The notes below the pieces were generated by a model. The model saw nothing but the letters and a program-made list of their open reading frames with translations. It did not search any database and had not been told where the DNA came from. A DNA stretch of 64,000 bases from Gigaspora margarita (lineage: Eukaryota; Glomeromycota; Glomeromycetes; Diversisporales; Gigasporaceae): the NCBI GenBank assembly GCA_009809945.1, contig WTPW01000060.1, forward strand, positions 642,513 through 706,512. The letters are read 5' to 3'. The position numbers and the translations under genes are program-made. Positions 35,113 to 46,448 of the stretch are shown here, one piece after another (position 1 is the stretch's first letter; each line of letters begins with the position of its first letter).

Positions 35113-35424
35113 TTATTTAAATTCTCTATATTTTTTTTTGAATAATTGATGATTTCATTTTAAAGTTGAAAACTGTTTTTCAAGTTCTAAATTTTTTAAT
35201 TTTGTTTTATTTAAAAGTTTATTAAGATTTTTAATTTCTTCTTTATAACAAGAAGGCTTGATTTTTATACAATCCTGTTTAGTTAAAATTTTTTTAAAAC
35301 AGTATTTGCAAATATTTGGATTTTCTTCTGAAACTTCACATTTAATTTTTTAGTTTTTGCAGTTTAGGCATCTTGTCTTAGCAGTTTTTGTTTTTTTCTC
35401 AATTTTAGATTTTAAAGCTGGCAT
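35113..35424 (-). pseudogene. Zn2Cys6-type zinc cluster remnant with coiled coil
   Basis: The minus-strand start at 35424 (MPALKSKIEKK) leads into TRCLNCKN, an ochre stop (plus 35350-35352), KIKCEV, NICKYCF and a final Cys, the C-x2-C-x6-C-x9-C-x2-C-x9-C pattern of a fungal binuclear zinc cluster with a slightly long last loop. A Leu/Lys-rich stretch follows (NLNKLLNKTKLKNLELEKQF), a probable coiled coil as in zinc-cluster transcription factors, then TGA and TAA. It lies 0.9 kb downstream of the Rep-like relic on the same strand. It may be the 5' end of a dead transcription-factor gene or a domain carried by the neighbouring element. Confidence 0.55.
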
Positions 35425-35559
35425 TTTAAGAAAATTTTATTGAAAATAAGAGAAATTATACAATATTTATATAAGTTTTTAATAAATTCTAAAAAATAAA
35501 AATATTTTTCAAATACAAAAAAAAAAAAAAAATTATATTTTTTTACAAATACTTTTGAA

Positions 35560-36379
35560 ACCTAAATAAAGTGAATTATTTTTGTTTTTTCTATCAAATT
35601 CTTCATAAGTAGTTTCTTTACTAATATCTAATTCTACTTCTTCCTGCATATTAAAATCATCAATAATTTCTATTGTATTTTCTTTTGCTTCTAATGATTT
35701 TTAATAGAATTGTTGAATTTGAATTAGTTCATTATCAATAGTATTAATAGTCAAATTTTTGCTGTTTTTCTTGCTGTGCATTATTATTTTTATCACTATT
35801 TTCTATTTTTCTTTTTCTATTAATTTTGGTTTGTCTTTTTAAATCTTTTGTATAATCAGAATCATCTGAATGATAATTAGATACAGAAGAATCATATTCA
35901 ACAGAATTATCACTTTCAGATTTACTAATTGATAGCTTTTTTTTTTGCTTAATTCACTAATAATATTTTTTGAAATTAAACTATTATTTAACAATTTTCT
36001 TTTAAGATTTTTTTCAATATTTTTTGTAAAGATTTTTCAGTTTTACTTGATTCTTTTTGAGGGTCTTGATATGTTTGATTTTTTTTTTCTTTTTTTACTT
36101 GATGATACTAAAATTCGTTCTTCTGAATCCAATTTTGGAATATTTGTAACTACTCTATCTGTTTTATTATCAATATCTTCTATAATAGAATATTTGTTAA
36201 TTATAATTGTCTCTAGTAAAATAATCCTGTCTTAACATCTTGATATATTTCTTCTTCAATTCAAAGATCTACCGTAACTTTTTCTACCTCTTCTAAAGTT
36301 GTTCCTTTATTAAATTCAATATCAAATATTCTTTCATTAAATTCTTTTTTGTTTCCTTTTTAAAAAATATAAATAATAT
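35560..36379 (-). pseudogene. Low-complexity C-terminal region following the Rep relic
   Basis: Minus-strand readings continue from the helicase core with NERIFDIEFNKGTTLEEVEK and then, after stops and frame changes, with Ser/Asp-rich and Lys-rich stretches (SVSNYHSDDSDYTKDL, KRKIENSDKNN). Charged disordered tails of this kind are not part of canonical CRESS Rep proteins. I read it as a host-acquired or element-specific tail, with low certainty. Confidence 0.4.
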
Positions 36380-37440
36380 TACCTTTACTATTTTCATCAA
36401 TCAATTCTTCCTTATATTTAATTATAAATTTAACTCTTCAAATAAATGCACCAATATCAATAGAAGAATTATTTTTTCGTAATTTTGTATACAAATTTTC
36501 AATTGGGCCATTTGCAGTTATACATATATACATAGCTACAATATATGTTTTTCTATATTTCACATTCATTTCACAGTGATTTCTGTTAGTTAACCTTAAT
36601 AAATTTGTCCATGAACATGAGCCATAGAAATTATCTAATAATATTGATGTATCTCAATTGTAGTTAAATTCTTCATTATTATATTTTTTCTACTATTCAG
36701 TATCAGCTTTCTCATATATTCCAGGAAATAAATCTTTACAAATTTTACTTTTACCCATTTTAGGATCACTATAAATATAAATAATTATTGGTTTCCAATA
36801 TCTTTTCATATTGCATAATGAATTTAATGTTTTATTTTTTATTGCTTTTGCGATTTCTTTTAAACCTTGAGGAGTGTAAGCCCATTTTTTACATTTTGGT
36901 ATAAATTTAACAATTGTTTCATTAATATCTTTTCTATTTAAAATATCACTAACAGCTTCAAATAAGCATCATCATCATTATCGTTATCTTCTTTTTGGTT
37001 TTTGTATTTAGATTCATCATATATGAAAAGGAATGGTCTAGCAATATTTGGATCTTTATTTATTTGAGCAAATGGTTATTCACAATCTTTATTACATAAT
37101 TCATATCTATCATTAGAATCAAAAAAATCACATTTACATTTTTCATCTTTTTTAGGATTGGGATTATATAAAGGATTCTTACAATGATTAAAATCTTTAC
37201 CACAATAATCTAAACACTGTTGTTCTGTTCCATTTGCATGTTCAATATAAGAATTTGCTTGAAAAATTTCTTTAATACCAGAGCCTTTTTAGTTTTTGAA
37301 TTATAAGATCCAAGAGCCATTTGTTGTTTTTCTTTTCTAACTTTCACATAGCCTTGAGCATGATATCTATCAGGTTCTTCTGATTTATGATTTAATTCAA
37401 ATTGAAATTTTAATAAAGAGAATGAATATGATTCTTTAGG
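36380..37440 (-). pseudogene. Endogenous CRESS-type Rep relic (rolling-circle endonuclease plus SF3 helicase)
   Basis: The minus strand shows the marker motifs of Rep proteins of circular single-stranded DNA replicons, in order: HUH motif II HAQGYV (plus 37345-37362), the tyrosine motif III YCGK (37193-37207), Walker A in DPKMGKSK (36744-36767), Walker B ILLDNFYG (36621-36644) and motif C ITAN (36510-36521). Such proteins nick the replication origin and unwind DNA. Motif I is absent: the reading ends at about 37440 against a dispersed repeat. A Cys-rich insert lies between endonuclease and helicase (about 37080-37180). Breaks: frameshifts near 37285 and 36960, TAA at 37076-37078, two adjacent TAGs near 36690 and a TGA just before Walker B. 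It is dead. Source could be a virus or a fungal plasmid; circular Rep replicons of both kinds are known. Confidence 0.78.
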
Positions 37441-37441
37441 G

Positions 37442-37592
37442 CCATATCATTAATTACCTAATTATTTTTTATCAGAGGCCTACCTCCCTCCCTCTTTTTT
37501 AATATCGATTTGGTCAGGTTCCTATATATAATTTCAACTTTTTTGACCCTCCCTAGAAAATCACCTGATTTTTGTCACTTCCTTTATTAAAT
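37442..37592. repeat. Dispersed repeat, inverted copy at 44703-44862
   Basis: A block with GCCTACCTCCCTCCCTCTTT, TTGGTCAGGT, ATATATAATTTCAAC and TTTTTGTCACTTCC matches the reverse complement of 44703-44862. It abuts the truncated 5' side of the Rep relic. A fragment (TTAATCATCTGATTATTTTT) also occurs at 40558. Confidence 0.6.
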
Positions 37593-37960
37593 AATTGTAT
37601 AATATAAGAATGAAACGTATCAAGTATTCATATAATGTAAAATTAAAACTTCAAAATCAAGATTTTGAAGTTATTGTTATTTTAATAAATATACTATAAA
37701 TAGAAATTATGTAGATCAATTTATACGAATTTTTATTTGAAAATAACTCATGTACAAAATAAGTCTTTTTATACTTTTTTTTATATTAATAATTAATAAA
37801 AATTATATAATATTATTGCTAAGTTCAACTTACTTTAATGTGTCTTTTTTATATAGTAAAACATAGTAGTGAGTGTTTTTTATTAGACTTTTTTATTTTT
37901 TTTCTATATTAAAATACAATTTGATATCATTTTTTTGTTAATAATATTGTATTAAATTGC
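37593..37960. other. AT-rich stretch before the satellite
   Basis: No gene. Scattered GTAGATCAATTT and TTTTTTATTTTTT fragments suggest worn satellite units. Confidence 0.4.
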
Positions 37961-38232
37961 AATAAAAATTATGTGCTTTGTAGATTAATTTTTGTTTTAC
38001 TATTCAAAGACTAAAAAGTGAATAAAAATTATNTGCTTTGTAGATCAATTTTTGTTTTATTATTCAAAGACTAAAAAGTGAATAAAAATTATGTGCTTTG
38101 TAGATCAATTTTCATTTTTGGGTTTTTTCTATTTGTCACATGGGTAAATTGTCACTTTTTGATATTTTTCAAGTAATATGCAGAGTTGAACTTAGCAGGT
38201 TAATTAGTAAAAACATAGTCGTAAGTTGTGAG

Positions 38233-38960
38233 TAGGAATGGTAAAGTCCTTAGGACTAGGATTCTAGGACCTGGTTTTGGGACCTGGTCTTTAAAAGACT
38301 AGGTCCCAATTTTAGAACCTAGGTTCATAGGTCCACAATAGGTCCTAATATAAAATATATTAGAACTTAAAAAGATATTAGTAATAAATAGTAAATTCAA
38401 TCCAATTTAAGCTATTAACAAGTATACTATATCTATATACTGTAGATTAGCTTAGATATGCTTTACTTAATATGCTATTCTATCTTTGCACAAATTTGTT
38501 ATTTCAATAATATTTCATTGCTAATAGACTTTTTTAAATTGGTAATATATACTGTATTAGTAAATACTAAGTTCTAAATCCAACCAATCAAATCTTTAAA
38601 AAATCATAATTGGAATAAGGATGCTACTAATATTGCAACATATAGTCTAATTTTGCAATATTATACTATGTTGATAAAACTAATACAAGTTATAATGCTA
38701 TGCTATAATAATTTCTTTAAAATATTAGTATATACCATATAATAAAAATGCTTTTCAATCAATCAGTATTTATACTAAAACAAAAAATTTTAATTTATTA
38801 GAAAGTATTGGGACTAAGTTCAAGAACTTAATCCTGAATTAACATTGGTTGATTTTAATTTCTGGGACTTATTATATGAGGACCTGGTCCTTAGGTCTGT
38901 GTAGTGGGACTTACAAGTCCTAGGACCAAGACCGGACCTGGACTGACTTTACCATCCCTA
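38233..38960. mobile_element. 728-bp hAT-type non-autonomous element
   Basis: Ends TAGGAATGGTAAAGTCC and (inverted) TAGGGATGGTAAAGTCA, with identical 8-bp duplications GTTGTGAG at 38225-38232 and 38961-38968. Sub-terminal GGACCTGG/CCTAGGAC repeats lie at both ends. It is inserted in the satellite; the surrounding sequence rejoins as a normal unit. Confidence 0.87.
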
Positions 38961-39114
38961 GTTGTGAGTGTTTTATTTAGACTTTTTTATTTTTTATTTG
39001 TCACAACTACTCATCACACTTTACAATATTTACAGCAATTTGAAATATAAAAATTATATGCTTTGTAAATCAATTTTTATTTTTGGGTTTTTTTATTTGT
39101 TATATAGGTAAATT

Positions 39115-39411
39115 AGGACCCTGGACATCTAGTATAGAGGTTATACTTGAAATTTTTTAGCAAAAACACCTAAAATTTGAGAAGCAAAAAAACAATTTTT
39201 TGCAATTATCTTGGCATCCAGTGGTCCAATTTGAATGAACTTTTTTTTAAAATGAAGCTCTCAGTGAGGCGCATCTAACAAAAAAAGTTTGTTCAATTCT
39301 GATTACTAGATTAGAAGTTATTAAAGTAAATAGATTTTGACATTTTTAGCAAATTAGGTCAAAATTGGCCAAAATTCAGTTATGATCTATATGAGAGATG
39401 TCCGGGGTCCT
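39115..39411. mobile_element. 297-bp MITE, AGGACCC family, second copy
   Basis: Same length and sequence layout as 4215-4511. Ends AGGACCCTGGACATCT and (inverted) AGGACCCCGGACATCTCT, with 8-bp duplications GGTAAATT at 39107-39114 and 39412-39419. Inserted in a satellite unit. Confidence 0.9.
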
Positions 39412-40330
39412 GGTAAATTGTCACTTTTTGATATTTTTCAATACAGCAATAATATGCAGAGTTGAACTTAGCAGGTTAATTAGTAAAAACATAGTCGTGA
39501 GTTGTGAGTGTTTTATTTAAACTTTTTTTATTTTTTATTTGTCACAACTACTCATCATATTTCTACAATATTTACTGCGATTTGAAATATAAAACTTATG
39601 TGCTTTGTAGATCAATTTTCATTTTTGGGTTTTTTTTATTTGCTACATGGGTAAATTGTTACTTTTTGATATTTTTAAGTAATATGCAGAGTTGAACTTA
39701 GCAGGTTAATTAGTAAAAACATAGTCATGAGTTGTGAGTGTTTTATTTAGACTTTTTTTATTTTTTATTGTCACAACTACTCATTACACCCCTACAATAT
39801 TTACTGCGATTTGAAATATAAAAATTATGTGCTTTGTAGATCAATTTTTATTTTTGGGTTTTTTTATTTATCATATTAGTAAATTGTCACTTTTGATATT
39901 TTTCAAATAATATGCAGAGTTGAACTTAGCAGGTTAATAAGTAAAAACATAGTCGTGAGTTGTGAGTGTTTTATTTAGACTTTCATTATTTTTTATTTGT
40001 CACAACTACTCATCACACTCCTACAATATTTACTGCGATTTGAAATATAAAAATTATATGCTTTGTAGATCAATTTTTATTTTTGGGATTTTTTTATTTG
40101 TCACATGGGTAAATTGTCACTTTTTATATTTTTCAAGTAATATGCAAAGTTGAACTCAGCAGGTTAATTAGTAAAAACATAGTTGTGAGTTGTGAGTGTT
40201 TTATTTAGACTTTTTTATTTTTTATTTGTTACAACTGCTCATCACACCCCTACAATATTTACTGTGATTTGAAATATAAAAATTATGTGTTTTGTAGGTT
40301 AATTTTTATTTGAATGATACTTATATCATG

Positions 40331-40824
40331 TGATCCAGATGTACTTATTTTTAGTATAACTATTAATTTTGTTAGTAATTTATAACCAGGCGATAATACT
40401 AAAAAAAAGGTAAAAATATCCTTTTCTCTTTTGCTCTGCCTGCAACGACCCCTGCTTTATTTTTTTATTTTTTATTAAATAGTCCTTTAAATTTTTTATT
40501 GCTTTTTTTGATTTTTATTTTTTTTTAATTTTTGAATAACTAGTAGGGGCTGTATTATTAATCATCTGATTATTTTTTAATAGAGACAGAACCCTGAATA
40601 TCTCTGATATATATCATATATTTTTTTTAGCAAATTGCAGAAAATTTGATCTAAGGTTCAAATTTAAGTTTTAGCAAATTGAAATTAATTTTAAAAAAGG
40701 TTATTTAAAGCATTTTGGCAAATTATAGCAATTTTATGTATGTTATATTTTATTTTTAGCAAATTATTTACATTTGTAAGAATTATACCCAAAAATAACC
40801 TATCTTGTTTTTTGTACTACTATG
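40331..40824. other. Intergenic AT-rich stretch
   Basis: No gene. ACAGAACCCTGAATATCTCTGATATATATCATA at about 40587 resembles a decayed end of the AGGACCC family, and AATTTGCTAAAA motifs of that family follow, but no right end was found. Confidence 0.4.
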
Positions 40825-41736
40825 ATTTTTAAAAATTTAAGATGCTTAATTTTGAATTTTTTTAATCAAAAAATCTAAAATTAAGCATCTTCTCTTAAAT
40901 TTTCAAGAAATATAAAAGTAAATATGCTAGAGTAATATATTTTTATGTACTGAACAAGTTTTCTAAAGCACAATATTAGAATCAATTAGTAAAATTTTGA
41001 GAATCATAGAGTTTTTTAGTATTTTTATTAATAAAATTATATAAAATATTATAATTCTCAAAATTTTACTAATTGATTCTAACATTGTACTCTAAGAAAA
41101 CTTGTTCAGTACAGAATTGGAATCCCACGGCCTAGTAGTTAGATATCTAACCCTTCACGAGCAGGTTTGGGTTCAAGTCCTAGTAGAGGTAGTTCTATGA
41201 ATACTTGAATATACTTACTATAGGAAGTCCAAGTGAGTACAACTTTGATTAGAAATTTCTGAAAAGAGATCCATTGTAGAGAAGTTAGCACTATGTATAA
41301 TAGCAGTTATAGAAGGTTTTAAATACACAAAGGTTGTGCGCGTAAATTCTCATAAACACAAGTAGCACCAACAACCCTAATATAGTATTGAGGATCTTGA
41401 TTGGAAGAATAACTAGCGATAACTAGAATTGGAGTGGTAAGAAAAGTGGTAAACACAAAAGGACCTGTCGTAAAGAATTAGCCTTACCAAAATAGAACAC
41501 CTCTGGCACTGTACAGAAGTTGCTAACCAATAAGAAGTTGAAGCATAGAGGCATGTACGTGTCAAGACCCAACGGAGCTCTGAGTGTACCCATATGAAAG
41601 TCTTCAGATGTTACAAGAATCTGGGACCACCAATACAGGTATAGCTAGTACAAGTGCATAAGTAATAACTAGAAGCTATAACTGCTAAAAATCATTATAA
41701 AATGATAACATATCTGGAACCTCTGAGCCTTAAAAT

Positions 41737-41973
41737 CAGTATCTGAAATTGGGTTGTGGAGCTTGCGAACTGCAACTGATTTATAAGTTTCCGCAACTAA
41801 ATTCTGAAATGCATGTGTGGTTCCGCAAACAAAATTTTTGAATTTGTATATAGGTATATTTGAATTTGTATATAGAAATATTTATATGTGCAACTAAATT
41901 CATATAATCTGCAAGTAGATTTTTATTTAGTTGCAGGTCCGCAACTAAATTAAAAATTAAATTTCAGATACTG
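41737..41973. mobile_element. 237-bp hAT-type MITE (CAGTATCTGAAATT ends)
   Basis: Ends CAGTATCTGAAATTGGGTTG and (inverted) CAGTATCTGAAATTTAATTT, with imperfect 8-bp flanks CTTAAAAT and CTCAAGAT. The interior has GGTCCGCAACTAAATT/TTGCGAACTGCAACT elements shared with the copy at 53268-53502. Confidence 0.72.
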
Positions 41974-42336
41974 CTCAAGATGCTATCCAACTATATTTGA
42001 CCCTAGAAGCATTTGCAAAACATGCCTAGATATCTCATCACTATATAGGAAAGTACAATAGTTAGCACATTACTGAATTAAGACATTAAGTCCTGGGTTC
42101 TGAAGTCACAAGAAACCAGCTAGTTGTGGCAGCATACAGGCTTGAGATACTTACCCAATATGGTAGAGACAGCTATATAGCTTGAGATATGAACTCCTGA
42201 AAAAGTATGCTAATAGAAACTTGAGAATACTCTTCAGGTACACCAAATTGGAAATATAAAGTGCCTACTTGGCAATATATACCAAATTGGAAGTTTATAT
42301 TAGATAATATGGGTAAAGTAGTGAACATATGACATA

Positions 42337-42788
42337 TGGGCTGATTTATGGAATTGCCAATAACTTTTGATATACTAATCTATTTTTAAATAATTTTATT
42401 ACCAAAATGTTGGTCTCGATGAGATGGTTTTAATGAATCCAAAATCATCAAAATCCAATTACAGGATCCCAAGATAATTAAGATTTTGTATAATTTTATA
42501 TTAACTTTTACTATGTAGACAATCAATGTATGGATTGGTTTTCATATATGAAAACCAATCCATACGTTGATTGTTTATATAGTAAAACCAATCCATATGT
42601 TAATTGTCTATATAGTAAAAGTTAATAGTAAAATTATACAAAACTTAATTATCTTGGGATCCTGTGGTTGGATTTTGATGATTTTGGATTCATTAGAACC
42701 ATTTCATCGAGACCAACATTTTGGTAATAAAATTATTCAAAATAGATTAGTATATTAAAAGTTATTAGCAATTCTATAAATCAGCCCA
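42337..42788. mobile_element. 452-bp fold-back MITE, TA-flanked
   Basis: Arms of about 200 bp: TGGGCTGATTTATGGAATTG at the left, CAATTCTATAAATCAGCCCA at the right, flanked by TA. Inside, TACCAAAATGTTGGTCTCGA and AAAACCAATCCATA are mirrored. The core TACCAAAATGTT.GTCTCGA is shared with 62334-62463. Confidence 0.75.
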
Positions 42789-43275
42789 TATGAATACTAA
42801 TTAGTGGTTAGTGAGAGACATACAAAAACCAGGTCAGCTGTATAGTGAGAATATGGAAGGCTCTGGTCATGGATAAATTGTTGTCTGATCTAAAGTTCTA
42901 GTCTCAATACTTGTATATAATATGTATATATTTACAGCACTACCATATATTAATTCATTTAAGTATTAATAAAGTTTGGAGCAGGCACTATACCTGGAGT
43001 TCCCCTAAATATTAAAAAAAAAAAAACTTGGTTAGCACATAAAAATATATTATCTCGGCATATTTAATTTTATATTTCTTAAAAATTTAAGAGATTTTAA
43101 ATTTTTTGATTAAAAAATCAAACATTAAATAACTTCTCTTAAATTTTCAAGAAATATAAAAATAAATATAATATTATAATGTATTTTTATATGCTGAACA
43201 AGTTTTTTTTAGAGCACAAAGTTAGAATTAATTAGTAAAATTTTGAGAATCATAGATTTTTTAGTATTTTTATTA

Positions 43276-43505
43276 AGAAAATTGTATGTGGAGATATGTC
43301 TCCATGGCGACCCTACATATAACAGCCAATCATATTTAGGGTTAGGAAATTTTTATTTGTGTTTTTGTATTATAAAAGTTAGAAAGTTTGTAAAAAATTT
43401 TAATTGGCCAATAATAAGCAACATATTATCTAGTCACATGCTTAATTTGATTGGCTATTCATATAAAGGGTCTCCATGGAGACATATCTCCATAAAATAA
43501 CACCC
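43276..43505. mobile_element. 230-bp MULE-type MITE
   Basis: 9-bp duplications TTTTTATTA (43267-43275, 43506-43514). The right end (inverted) is GGGTGTTATTTTATGGAGA; the left end is the diverged AGAAAATTGTATGTGGAGA. TATGTCTCCATGG.GACCC is mirrored at both ends. A 9-bp duplication with G-rich ends fits the Mutator superfamily. Splits a hairpin A. Confidence 0.82.
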
Positions 43506-44026
43506 TTTTTATTAATAAAATTATTATAACTCTCAAAATTTTACTAATTAATTCTAATATTGTGCTCTAAAAAACTTGTTCAGTATATAAAAATACATTA
43601 TTCTGGCATATTTAATTGTATATTTCTTGAAAATTTAAAAGAATATATTTAATTTTGAATTTTTTGATCAAAAAATCTAAAATTAAGCATCTTCTCTTAA
43701 TTTTCAAGAAATAAAATTAAATATGCCAAAATAATGTATTTTTATATGCTGAACAAGTTTTCTTAGAGTACAATATTAGAATCAATTAGTAAAATTTTGA
43801 GAATTATAGAATTTTTTAGTATTTTTATTAATAAATTATATAAAATTTATAATTCTCAAAATTTTACTAATTGATTCTAATCTTGCGCTTTAGAAAACTT
43901 TGTTTAGCATATATAAATACATTATTCTGGCATATTTACTTTTATATTTTCTTGAAAATTTAAGAGAAGATGCTTAATTTTGAATTTTTTATCAAAAAAT
44001 TCCAAATTAAGCATCTTCTCTTAAGG

Positions 44027-44181
44027 TAGGATCTTTGTTTACATGTTTTTTTATGCAATGTGCAAACAAATATGCATGTGTAACTAAATATATAAATACA
44101 ATTGGTTAATTTTGCAGATCTTTACTTTTTAATTGGTTTATTTTTATGCAATGTGCAAACAAATAGTAAACAAAGATCCTA
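44027..44181. mobile_element. 155-bp MITE (TAGGATCTTTGTTTAC ends)
   Basis: Perfect 16-bp inverted ends TAGGATCTTTGTTTAC/GTAAACAAAGATCCTA split a hairpin B (CTCTTAA | AATTTTCAAG). ATGCAATGTGCAAACAAATA is directly repeated inside. The target duplication is not clear. Confidence 0.6.
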
Positions 44182-44330
44182 TCATTAAATTTTCAAGAAA
44201 TATAAAAGTAAATATACCAGAATAATATATTTTTATGCGCTGAACAAGTTTTCTTAAAGTACAAAGTTAGAATCAATTTGTAAAATTTTGAGATCATAGA
44301 ATTTTTTAGTATTTTTATTAATAAATTAGG

Positions 44331-46258
44331 TGATGCAAAGTAAATTTTCTGGTTTTTATATCTTAGCCAGATCAATTTTTGCTAATTTAAAATTAAATTT
44401 TTATTTAATACTCTATAAGAAAAATGTACTATATAGGCACAGGTTGGTAATGCAAAGGCACGCATTTTAGTAGCACAAATTAAACCTGTATTTGGTACAT
44501 AGAAGGCTTGGATTGGCATGGATTTTTGGCCTGTGGTGAACCATATACCCATACAAATTGGACTGTTAATAGCTTGAATTTTGCAACACTTTATTAGTCC
44601 AAATAGTACGAGTTTTGGCACGGGCAATTAATGTGAATTAACATGTGATAAAAAAAAAATACATACAAGTAGATTATATAAATTTATATCAATCAATACA
44701 ATATAAACAAACTAAGGGAAGTGACAAAAATTAGGTTATTTTTTAGAAGGGGAGTGGGGTAAAAAATGTTGAAATTATATATAGGACCTGACCAAATCTA
44801 TATTAAGGAGAGGGGAAGGAGAAGTAGGCCTTTAATAAAAATAATCAAATGATTAATGACACGGCTCTAACTGTATATGTATCAAAATTTTATAAGAAAT
44901 CTTTTTTATTAAGATATCCAGAGCAGTTTTATTAGGAAATTATAAGATATCGCAATTTTTTTTTAAAAAAATCGTATATTGATCTTTCGCTTTTCGTGAA
45001 ATGAGCCAATACATACCACTTTTGACATGTTTTATTCCATGAAATGAAGGTTCCATTACATATGACATGATATAATGTGCTACTTCCCCTGTACTACTTT
45101 TTACTATGGCATTCCGTCAATACCTCTATACATACCACTCTGACTGTACCATTTCATAGATTCCAAAAGAACCCCGAGCAATCTATAAATATCTAACAAT
45201 TTTACAAAATCTTAATATATTACTAAAAATAGAAAAAATCTGCAAAAAAATAGTCAAAAATAAGTATTAATAGTACTAAATATAGAAAAGACCTATACAA
45301 AAATAGTTAAAAATAAGCAAAAGCAAATTGTTATCTATCTATATATAGCTCAGAGTTCTATTTTAAACACCAACTTGTAGTATTGTTATGGGACACAGAC
45401 ACAGATTGTGGACAGTCTGAAACAGGATATCCGGAACATGTCCACCCAGAATTTTTTTTGTTCTGAACATTTGGTTAATCATCAGCCAATAAAATTCTTT
45501 GTATCCCTCACATAACCCAAACCAAGGGTCTGTATAATTTCGCAATTTGATTGGTTTTACCTAGCAGACATGTCCGAACATAGTAGGGACAAAGTTAAAA
45601 ATTAGTAAGACATTGTCCACGTACAATATCATGTCAGGATACTATTGCGGACATGTCCCGGATGTCCTATCCCGTCTTGGACTATCTGTATTCTTGTAAA
45701 ATTGATAGGATAATGTAAGTGTACAACACTGCCAACCCATACTATATACTGGACCACTTTTTTTATAGGAATTACCAATCAAAATACAGTATATACAATA
45801 ATATAACTTACCAGTAATTGATATATAGATAGTTATGTTATTTTCTTTCTATAAACGCACCACTCTATTATCAATACTGTACCAAAAAAATGACAAAAAT
45901 GGAAGCCAAGCAGTAATAAAAAGAGCAATATATTAGCAAATTTAATAGCCGTAATATTACAAAATAATTTATAATCCGTAATAATAGTATAATATAAAGT
46001 AAAATATTCAAAAACTTGCAAAATAATAAATTACGAAATATTACATAAGATATTACGAAATATTACGTAAGATATTTTACAATATTTCGAAATAAACAGA
46101 GTAATATTACAAAAAATTTACGGATAGTAAATTAAATCGCATTAATTCGTAATAGCTAAAGATAATTAAAATAAGTAAAACTATCGAAATAGCTAAGTGT
46201 ATTTATTAAAAAACAATACTATTTTAGAAATTTAAATTAGATTATTACTAAATTTATT
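44331..46258. other. Intergenic stretch with two repeats
   Basis: No gene. At 44703-44862 lies the inverted copy of the 37442-37592 repeat. At about 45400-45690 inverted ends ACAGATTGTGGACAG/TTGGACTATCTGT plus CCGGAACATGTCC/GGACATGTCCCGG suggest a MITE of about 290 bp. TTACGAAATATTAC repeats near 46020-46100. The short ORFs have no motif. Confidence 0.45.
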
Positions 46259-46448
46259 TTAATATAAGGAAAATGTTTCTGGCGACATGTCGCCATGGCG
46301 ACCCTATATGATCGGCCAATCATTTTACAGATTGCCGATCATATAAATAAATGTTTTTTTTTTATTTTTTTGATTTATTTTTTTTTTCTATTTGTTTTAT
46401 TATTTTTTTTTATTTATTTATTAACTTTTAATTTTTTTTTTTTTTGGA

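Larger units (their letters stand above)
37961..40330. repeat. 229-bp tandem satellite
   Basis: The unit marker TGCTTTGTAGATCAATTTTTA recurs at about 39603, 39831, 40062 and 40290 (steps 228, 231, 228). It also occurs at 38094 and 39060 once the two nested transposons are subtracted. Units contain GGTAAATTGTCACTTTTTGA, AATATGCAGAGTTGAACTTA, GTGAGTTGTGAGTGTTTTA and GTCACAACTACTCATCACA. The left edge (37961-38093) has a shorter 60-bp sub-repeat with ACTATTCAAAGACTAAAAAG. Two near-identical 63-residue ORFs are by-products of the array. Confidence 0.88.
41114..43024 (+). mobile_element. Long tRNA-headed SINE, plus strand, with nested insertions
   Basis: Starts with a tRNA-like head: A-box-like GGCCTAGTAGTTAGA (41129-41143) and B box GGGTTCAAGTCC (41169-41180). 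Ends with an A-tract (about 43013-43024). Flanks AACTTGTTCAGTACA (41099-41113) and AACTTGGTTAGCACA (43025-43039) agree at 13 of 15 positions. Subtracting the hAT MITE (41737-41973) and the fold-back (42337-42788) leaves about 1.2 kb of SINE-like body, which is unusually long. No ORF. It is older than the minus-strand SINE, judging by flank decay. Confidence 0.65.
40825..44330. repeat. Second alternating hairpin A/B array, heavily invaded
   Basis: A hairpins (ends CTGAACAAGTTTTCTTAGAG.. and ..CTTGTTCAG) lie at about 40955-41105, 43193-43580, 43747-43905 and 44237 onward. B hairpins (AAGATGCTTAATTTTGAATT/AAATTAAGCATCTTCTCTTA) lie at about 40848-40905, 43088-43145, 43640-43705 and 43965-44205. 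Insertions: SINE 41114-43024, MULE-type MITE 43276-43505, MITE 44027-44181. Confidence 0.75.

Noticed and set aside
39504..40153. Two similar 63-codon ORFs, looking like a gene pair
   Set aside because: They are the same frame of two satellite units; the other units are not open.
41114..41190. Possible free-standing tRNA gene
   Set aside because: A and B boxes are present, but no proper acceptor stem closes; better explained as a SINE head with A-tail and target copies downstream.
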